Part shown: piece after piece, positions 14,137-18,322 of the stretch
How positions within the stretch are numbered: position 1 is the first letter of the stretch
Layout of the letters: every line of letters starts with the position of its first letter
DNA from: Heteroruminococcus sp964369885
GTDB lineage: Bacteria > Bacillota > Clostridia > Oscillospirales > Ruminococcaceae
Direction of reading: 5' to 3'
NCBI GenBank assembly: GCA_964369885.1
Contig: CAYJGQ010000038.1
Span: 1 to 18,322 of the forward strand
Length of the DNA stretch: 18,322 bases
Position numbers and translations under genes: made by a program
Notes under the pieces: generated by a model
Seen by the model: the letters and a program-made list of their open reading frames with translations, nothing else
Databases searched by the model: none
What the model was told of the DNA's origin: nothing

Positions 14137-14466
14137 ATGTATAAAGAAACCAAGGTTATACTGAGCATTTCAAGACACCTGCTACTTGAAACATCGCTCA
14201 CGGAAAAACAAATAGCAAAGGTGCTTTATATATCGGAAACCACCATGCGACAGATATATATAAAGCATTTAGGGCTACCCCCAAAGAGGTATATCCGAGC
14301 AGTTAAAATGAAAAAGGCACAAACACTTCTGCGAATAAGTGATAAAACAATCAGCGAAATTGCCTATAGCGTGGGCTATATAAATACCAGTAAATTTACC
14401 GATGCATTTAAGAAGCTCTACAATATTACGCCGTCGGATTATAGAAAAAAAGCGGTTTTGGAGTAG
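14137..14466 (+). CDS. Single-domain AraC-type transcription regulator
   Basis: A 109-residue protein that is essentially only the AraC/XylS DNA-binding domain. The first helix-turn-helix is around LTEKQIAKVLYISETTMRQI and the second around ISEIAYSVGYINTSKFTDAF, ending in the family string PSDYRKK. It lacks a sensor domain. I choose the ATG at 14137 because GGAG lies 9 bases before it. Starts at 14113 (GTG) and 14122 (ATG) lack such a site. It sits between the structured leader and the DUF6110-like and ATPase genes and most likely controls the transporters (inference). The signal may come from the leader or a partner protein. Confidence 0.88.
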   Translation: MYKETKVILSISRHLLLETSLTEKQIAKVLYISETTMRQIYIKHLGLPPKRYIRAVKMKKAQTLLRISDKTISEIAYSVGYINTSKFTDAFKKLYNITPSDYRKKAVLE

Positions 14467-14487
14467 AAACAAGCTGTCCAAACTCGA

Positions 14488-14530
14488 TATAATATTAGTC
14501 ACTCCAATTGCAAAGAAAGGAATGATTATA
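14488..14530 (+). promoter_or_regulatory. Possible -10 box and start-site stem before the DUF6110-like gene
   Basis: TATAAT lies at 14488-14493 with no good -35 box at the right distance. TATTAGTCACTCC (14493-14505) can pair, with one mismatch and one wobble, with GGAATGATTATA (14519-14530), which contains the Shine-Dalgarno site. TTGGAGT at the end of the AraC-type gene (14458-14464) can pair instead with ACTCCAA (14501-14507). The layout echoes the hydF and DUF3793 leaders but is weaker. Confidence 0.3.
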
Positions 14531-14532
14531 AC

Positions 14533-14775
14533 ATGCTACATTGGATTACAAAAGAGAGAAAAGTAATTTTCGCAGCAGGTGCCGCTGTGGGGGTTGCTGT
14601 ATTGGGACTTCTTAAAACCAAAAAAGCTCGACAGCTTGCCGTGCAGGGCGTTGCAGGGGGCATCATGCTAAAAGATAAGGTGCTTGAGAATGTTGCCAAC
14701 ATTCGTGAGGAGGCCGAGGATATCTGCGCTGAGGCCAAGAATGTGGCCAAGAGCGACTGCGAAAACGCTGACTGA
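14533..14775 (+). CDS. Small membrane-anchored protein, DUF6110-like
   Basis: An 80-residue protein. Residues about 11-28 (VIFAAGAAVGVAVLGLL) form one Ala/Gly-rich transmembrane segment. It is followed by a basic stretch (KTKKARQ), a second Ala/Gly-rich stretch, and an acidic, probably helical C-terminal tail rich in E and A. I believe this is the family called DUF6110 that often precedes heavy-metal P-type ATPases in Firmicutes, but I name it from memory. It is 24 bases before the ATPase gene and thus in its operon, so a helper role in metal transport is likely (inference). AGAAAGGA precedes its ATG. Confidence 0.82.
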   Translation: MLHWITKERKVIFAAGAAVGVAVLGLLKTKKARQLAVQGVAGGIMLKDKVLENVANIREEAEDICAEAKNVAKSDCENAD

Positions 14776-14799
14776 TAAGGCGCTCATAAGGAGAAACGT

Positions 14800-16932
14800 A
14801 TGAACTTTCACATCCTATGTGATAGGCCCGGTCGTTTGAGGGTACGTTTTGGCAAATACATCTTGACCAAGGAGCAGTGTTACGGCATAGCCGACCTGCT
14901 CCTCTCTTGTGATGGTGTCAAGCAGGTTTGTGCAAACCATATAAACGGTTCGGTGCTTGTGGAGTATGAGGGGGAAAATGTAGCGGCGGTGGTGCTGGGT
15001 CGGTTGTCTGCCATGTCGCTTTGCGACATCCCCGACGGCACACCCACTCGAGAGCAACATGCACTCATACTCGAAAAAAACATAAAAAAGAAAATTGCAA
15101 TTCACTGTGCCTTGCATTTGGCACGACACTTTTTCATGCCCATGAAGGCTCATAGGGTCTATACCGCCATTCGTGCAGTTCCCTACATTGCCTCAGGATT
15201 TAGGGCATTAGGACAAAAGAAACTCAATGTCGAGGTGCTGGACGCAACCGCAATAGGGGCCTCCCTGCTGTATAAAAACTACAGCACCGCCTCCTCCACC
15301 ATGTTTCTATTAGGCCTGTCAGATTTATTGCTCGAATATTCCAACATGCGGGCAAAAAACGCCCTGGCCGGCAGTCTGGCAATAAACATAGACAAGGTGT
15401 GGTGTGTCAAAGGCAGCACCGAGGTTGAGGTACCCTTGGCCGAGGTAGCGGTGGGCGATGTGGTGCGCATAAGAAAGGGCAGTCTTATTCCACTGGATGG
15501 CACCATCATCAGTGGCGACGCCTCTGTAAACGAAGCCACTATGACCGGAGAGCCACTTGCGGTGCACAAAACGGTGGATGGCACCGTATTTGCCGGTACA
15601 GTGCTTGAGGACGGCGAAATTGATATATCAGTGCTTAGCCTAAAAAATGACTCCCGTATCTCAAAAATCATAGGTATGATTGACACGGGCGAACGGGAAA
15701 AGGCGCAAATACATGGGCGTGCCGAGCGATTGGCCGACGACATTGTGCCGGTGAGTTTTGGCCTATTTGTTGCTACTTTAGTATTGACAGGTAGTCTTGC
15801 CAGAGCATTGTCGGTGCTGATGGTCGATTTTTCCTGTGCCATAAAGCTCACCACCCCCATTACCATAATTTCGGCACTAAAAGATAGTGTAAACCACGGC
15901 GCACTTGTCAAGGGTGGCAAGTATCTTGAAATCCTTTCAAAAGTGGATACCGTGGTGTTTGATAAGACCGGTACCCTTACAAACGCCGTACCCGAGGTCT
16001 CAAAAATCATCCCCATAAAAAAGGGCTACGGCGAAAACAGTGTTCTTAAAATAGCAGCCTGTTTGGAGGAGCACTTCCCTCACAGAGTAGCCTCCTCCAT
16101 AGTAAAAAAAGCCTAGGAAAAAAATCTGCATCACCCCGAAAACCACGGCAAGGTAGAATACATTGTGGCACACGGTATAGCCAGTATATATCAGGGCAAA
16201 CACGCCATAATTGGCAGTGCTCACTTTGTATTTGAGGATGAAGGTGTCCCCTATCCCACCGACAAAGACGTCTGGATAAGCGAACAAATTGGCAGTGACA
16301 GTGCCGTTTATTTGGCGGTGGACGGGGAGCTGATTGGCATAATATGCGTAAATGACCCACCCCGAGATGACGCCAAACGAACCATAGAACTGCTAAGGGC
16401 TCAGGGAATAAAGGATATATTTATGCTTACAGGGGACGGTGCAGGTAATGCAAAGCACACAAGTGAACTGTTAGGAATTGATCGCTACTACGCCTCGGTA
16501 CTGCCCGATGGCAAGGCCGGTATAATAGAGGGCCTCAAGGCCGAGGGGCGCACCATACTAATGGTGGGTGACGGCATAAACGACACCCCTGCCCTGAGCG
16601 TGGCCGATGTGTCACTCACCCTTAACAGTTCCTCCGACATTGCACGGGAGGTAGCCGACATTTCGGTGCTCTCGGACGAGCTTGAAAAGATAGTTGAGAT
16701 AAGAAATCTATCCGCTCTACTGATGAAAAAAATCCATAATCAGTATGGGTTCATAGTATCCTTCAATTCGTCCCTAATACTGCTTGGTATTTTCGGGGCG
16801 ATAACTGCGGGGACATCGGCCTGGCTACACAACGCCTCTACCATCGCCCTGACGCTGACCTCGGCACGACCCATAATCAAAAACGACAAACCAAAAAAAT
16901 TATTGGAGGAACATGACGATGAAACAGCATAG
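14800..16932 (+). pseudogene. P1B-type heavy-metal ATPase interrupted by an in-frame TAG
   Basis: The frame would encode 710 residues, the usual size of a P1B metal-transporting ATPase, but codon 439 (16114-16116) is TAG. Before it stand an N-terminal HMA-like domain without a CxxC (MNFHILCDRPGRLRVRFG), membrane segments, TGEP (249-252), SCAIK in the place of the CPC metal site (Cys346), and DKTGTLT with phosphorylated Asp388. After it, in the same frame, come LTGDG, VGDGIND (589-595) and a last membrane pair. The stop lies in the nucleotide-binding domain where relatives have a charged residue, so a change from GAG is plausible. The nearby FPHRVA reads HR where P1B pumps have the HP dipeptide. 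Either half alone should be inactive. AAGGAG precedes the ATG. A GTG at 16165 could restart translation. Confidence 0.88.
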
Positions 16933-16999
16933 GTTTTGGTCGTATCTTGCGGTGTTTGCAATGCTTATGTGTATTTGGACGGGGTACAAGCACAAGTAA
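16919..16999 (+). CDS. 26-residue single-pass membrane peptide
   Basis: A short gene overlapping the end of the ATPase frame by 14 bases. It starts MKQHRFWSYLAVF and ends GYKHK; a hydrophobic core of about 14 residues (YLAVFAMLMCIW) flanked by basic, aromatic ends makes it a one-pass membrane peptide. A strong GGAGGA lies 8 bases before the ATG at 16919; the ATG at 16913 in the same frame is too close. Overlap with the ATPase gene suggests coupled translation and a role as a small subunit or modulator of the pump (inference). I recall similar small genes downstream of such ATPases but cannot give a family name. Confidence 0.65.
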   Translation: MKQHRFWSYLAVFAMLMCIWTGYKHK

Positions 17000-17059
17000 G
17001 CAGTGACTCTTACCATATCCTCAGTGTTTTTTGGGGAGAGATAATGAATGGTACCTTTA

Positions 17060-17088
17060 TTCAGTGGCATATTTTATGGGCCACTGAA
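17060..17088 (+). other. Perfect hairpin between the ATPase and ABC units
   Basis: TTCAGTGGC and GCCACTGAA form a perfect 9-bp stem around an 11-base AT-rich loop. No T tract follows, so it is not a terminator by itself. It precedes the real terminator by 32 bases in the 200-base gene-free stretch 17000-17203. Confidence 0.5.
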
Positions 17089-17120
17089 CACACAATGACA
17101 TGGTGTAAATTGACTTAAAA

Positions 17121-17149
17121 ACAATGGGACTTTTGTCCCACTGTTTTTT
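17121..17149 (+). terminator. Intrinsic terminator before the ABC transporter
   Basis: ACAATGGGAC and GTCCCACTGT form a stem with one mismatch and a TTTT loop, followed by a run of Ts to 17149. It ends the AraC-to-26-residue-peptide transcript, so the ABC gene needs its own promoter. The only control element seen between them is the third GTTAG-N6-CTAAC site. Confidence 0.85.
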
Positions 17150-17158
17150 GTAGGAAAA

Positions 17159-17174
17159 GTTAGTATGTGCTAAC
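17159..17174. promoter_or_regulatory. Operator 3, GTTAG-N6-CTAAC palindrome
   Basis: GTTAG, six bases, CTAAC; extending the arms to six gives one mismatch. It lies 30 bases before the ATG of the ABC gene and just after the terminator. A TAAAAT at 17175-17180 could be the -10 box but no good -35 box is visible. It puts the ABC gene in the same predicted regulon as the DUF2325 gene. Confidence 0.65.
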
Positions 17175-17203
17175 TAAAATGCAGGCAAAAGGGAGGACTC
17201 ATA

Positions 17204-18322
17204 ATGGAAAAACAACGACAAAAGTCACTACTTGCAAGGCTGTATATTTTTGCAGGCAGTTACAAGCACCTCACCACATTATGTTTCGCAGTACGCATAC
17301 AATATGAGAATGCCAATGACAATGTTCCAAGTCTTTCTTGCAAGCACACCGATATTTTTGGTGCTTTGCTCTATCTTTATCATAAGCGGACAAAGCGACA
17401 TGACCGATTTCTTCCTCAGCTTTTTCTTCTACCTTATCTTTACACCTACAGCTTCCCTTATGCTGATGAAAATTATGTGGGTAAGTCAGCACAGCATGAT
17501 GGCCGCCGATGCCATTACCCGTATAGAATCCCTGATAAATGAAAAGCCACTACAAAAATCTAAAAATCCAAAAACTCCCCAAAATGCTGATATCGTGATG
17601 GAAAACATCTCTTTTACATATCCCGGTAGCGAAAAAAAGGCCGTAGACAATGTAAGCATCAGCATCAAGGAGGGGCAGACTGTGGCCTTTGTTGGGCCGT
17701 CCGGTGGGGGCAAATCCACTGCCATGAAACTGGCCGCCCGCTTTTGGGATATACATAGCGGCAACATAACCATAGGTGGCGAAGATGTAAGCACCATCGA
17801 ACCTGAAACACTTCTTAAAGAAATATCCATCGTATTTCAAGATGTAACCCTCTTTAACAACACAGTGCTTGAGAACATCCGCATTGGCAGAAAAAGTGCA
17901 AGCGACCAGGAGGTCATGCAGGCGGCCAAGGATGCAATGTGCCACGATTTTATCATGAATATGCCGGACGGTTACAGCACCCTCATAGGCGAAAATGGCT
18001 CAAAGCTGTCGGGCGGCGAGCGTCAGCGGCTATCTATTGCACGGGCACTGCTCAAAGATGCCCCAATAGTACTGCTTGACGAGGCCACAGCCTCACTCGA
18101 TATCCAAAACGAGAGCGCGGTACAAAAGGCCATCTCCCGCCTTACAAAGAACAAAACGGTAATTGTAATAGCCCACCGCATGAGAACCATTGCGGGTGCA
18201 AATAAGATTGTACTGCTCAAGGATGGTCGAGTGGCAGCCGAGGGTAGCCACGGCGAAATGCTGAAAAAATCCGCCGATTATGAGAATATGATAAGACTTC
18301 AAACCGAGAGCATGAATTGGAA
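17204..18322 (+). pseudogene. ABC exporter-type permease-ATPase with an internal deletion and frame change, runs off the window
   Basis: The gene starts normally after GGGAGGA with MEKQRQKSLLARLYIFAG, a typical N terminus of a permease-ATPase half transporter. At about 17280 the homology jumps, in a different reading frame, to the last part of the membrane domain (SQYAYNMRMPMTMF) and then the whole ATPase domain, open to the window end. Roughly 230 codons of the membrane domain are missing, judging from the usual 580-residue length, so the loss is about 700 bases and out of frame. The annotated start leads into a nonsense tail ending at 17542. Such genes, in pairs, are known in metal-siderophore uptake (IrtAB/YbtPQ type) as well as export. 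The partner gene may follow beyond the edge. Confidence 0.85.
17304..18322 (+). CDS. Surviving reading frame of the ABC gene: last membrane segments and ATPase domain (partial)
   Basis: In the frame beginning at ATG 17304 there is no stop to the window end. It encodes two membrane segments (FLASTPIFLVLCSIFII and the FFYLIFTPTASLMLM region), then a full nucleotide-binding domain: Walker A GPSGGGKST near 17694, Q-loop VFQD, signature LSGGERQR near 18010, Walker B IVLLDEATA near 18070, and switch histidine IAHR near 18170. All catalytic residues are intact. No ribosome binding site precedes 17304, so expression would need reinitiation after the frame change. It is listed separately so that the intact domain is not overlooked; it is part of the pseudogene above. 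Confidence 0.7.
   Translation, partial: MRMPMTMFQVFLASTPIFLVLCSIFIISGQSDMTDFFLSFFFYLIFTPTASLMLMKIMWVSQHSMMAADAITRIESLINEKPLQKSKNPKTPQNADIVMENISFTYPGSEKKAVDNVSISIKEGQTVAFVGPSGGGKSTAMKLAARFWDIHSGNITIGGEDVSTIEPETLLKEISIVFQDVTLFNNTVLENIRIGRKSASDQEVMQAAKDAMCHDFIMNMPDGYSTLIGENGSKLSGGERQRLSIARALLKDAPIVLLDEATASLDIQNESAVQKAISRLTKNKTVIVIAHRMRTIAGANKIVLLKDGRVAAEGSHGEMLKKSADYENMIRLQTESMNW

Noticed and set aside
15279..16016. 245-codon minus-strand frame antisense to the ATPase
   Set aside because: It is the opposite-strand shadow of a strongly supported ATPase frame; its Ser/Thr/Pro-rich, low-complexity translation matches no family.
16114..16116. TAG read as an amino acid (pyrrolysine or reassigned code)
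   Set aside because: Several intact neighbours end in TAG (rfbG, hydE, hydF, IspD-like), no Pyl genes are in the window, and P1B ATPases do not use pyrrolysine. Only a genome-level check could revive it.
10221..17079. Shared 12-base CATATTTTATGG at 10221-10232 and in the hairpin loop at 17068-17079
   Set aside because: The string is AT-rich and short, the surrounding sequences differ, and one copy is an arm while the other is a loop; coincidence is likely.
1..18322. CRISPR arrays, tRNA/rRNA genes, insertion sequences, prophage genes
   Set aside because: No regularly spaced repeats, no cloverleaf or rRNA strings, and no transposase, integrase or phage structural motifs were seen on either strand.

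Overview
The window looks like chromosome from a strictly anaerobic, low-GC Gram-positive bacterium, most likely a gut-type member of the Clostridia. The reasons are a complete [FeFe]-hydrogenase maturation set (hydE, hydF, hydG), a stand-alone TM1266-type regulator, DUF2325/DUF3793/flavodoxin genes typical of anaerobic Firmicutes, and strong AGGAGG-like ribosome binding sites. The genus cannot be fixed from the sequence alone. No tRNA, rRNA, CRISPR array, transposase or integrase was seen.

Region 1 (about 1-7460, all minus strand) is part of a surface-polysaccharide locus. It reads, in transcription order: CDP-glucose 4,6-dehydratase (rfbG), FkbM-type methyltransferase, IspD/TarI-type cytidylyltransferase, NAD-dependent epimerase/reductase, glucose-1-phosphate cytidylyltransferase (rfbF), a second epimerase/reductase, an RmlC-type sugar epimerase, and an unrecognised protein with two Rossmann-like segments. 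Most genes touch or overlap, so this is one operon from a TTGACT/TATTAT promoter at about 7558-7587. It should make CDP-4-keto-6-deoxyglucose and turn it into a CDP-6-deoxyhexose. The rest of the locus lies off the left edge.

Region 2 (about 7890-12210, minus strand) is the hydrogenase maturation operon: TM1266-family protein, hydG, hydF, hydE. It has a consensus promoter (TTGACA-17-TATAAT) and a roughly 190-nt leader that holds an intrinsic terminator and a possible antiterminator. It ends at a strong terminator. hydF has a second control layer: a perfect 17-bp inverted repeat that buries its Shine-Dalgarno site.

Region 3 (about 12270-18322, plus strand) looks like a metal (probably iron) response island: DUF2325 protein, DUF3793 protein, flavodoxin, single-domain AraC-type regulator, small DUF6110-like membrane protein, P1B-type metal ATPase, a 26-residue membrane peptide and an ABC exporter-type permease-ATPase. 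Two observations link it together. First, three copies of a palindrome GTTAG-N6-CTAAC occur, all in upstream regions, and resemble DtxR-family metalloregulator sites. Second, the DUF3793 leader has the same start-site hairpin design and near-identical start-site sequence as the hydF leader, which suggests joint control of hydrogenase maturation and the flavodoxin/iron response. Both transporter genes are damaged here: the ATPase has an in-frame TAG at codon 439, and the ABC gene has lost about two thirds of its membrane domain with a frame change.
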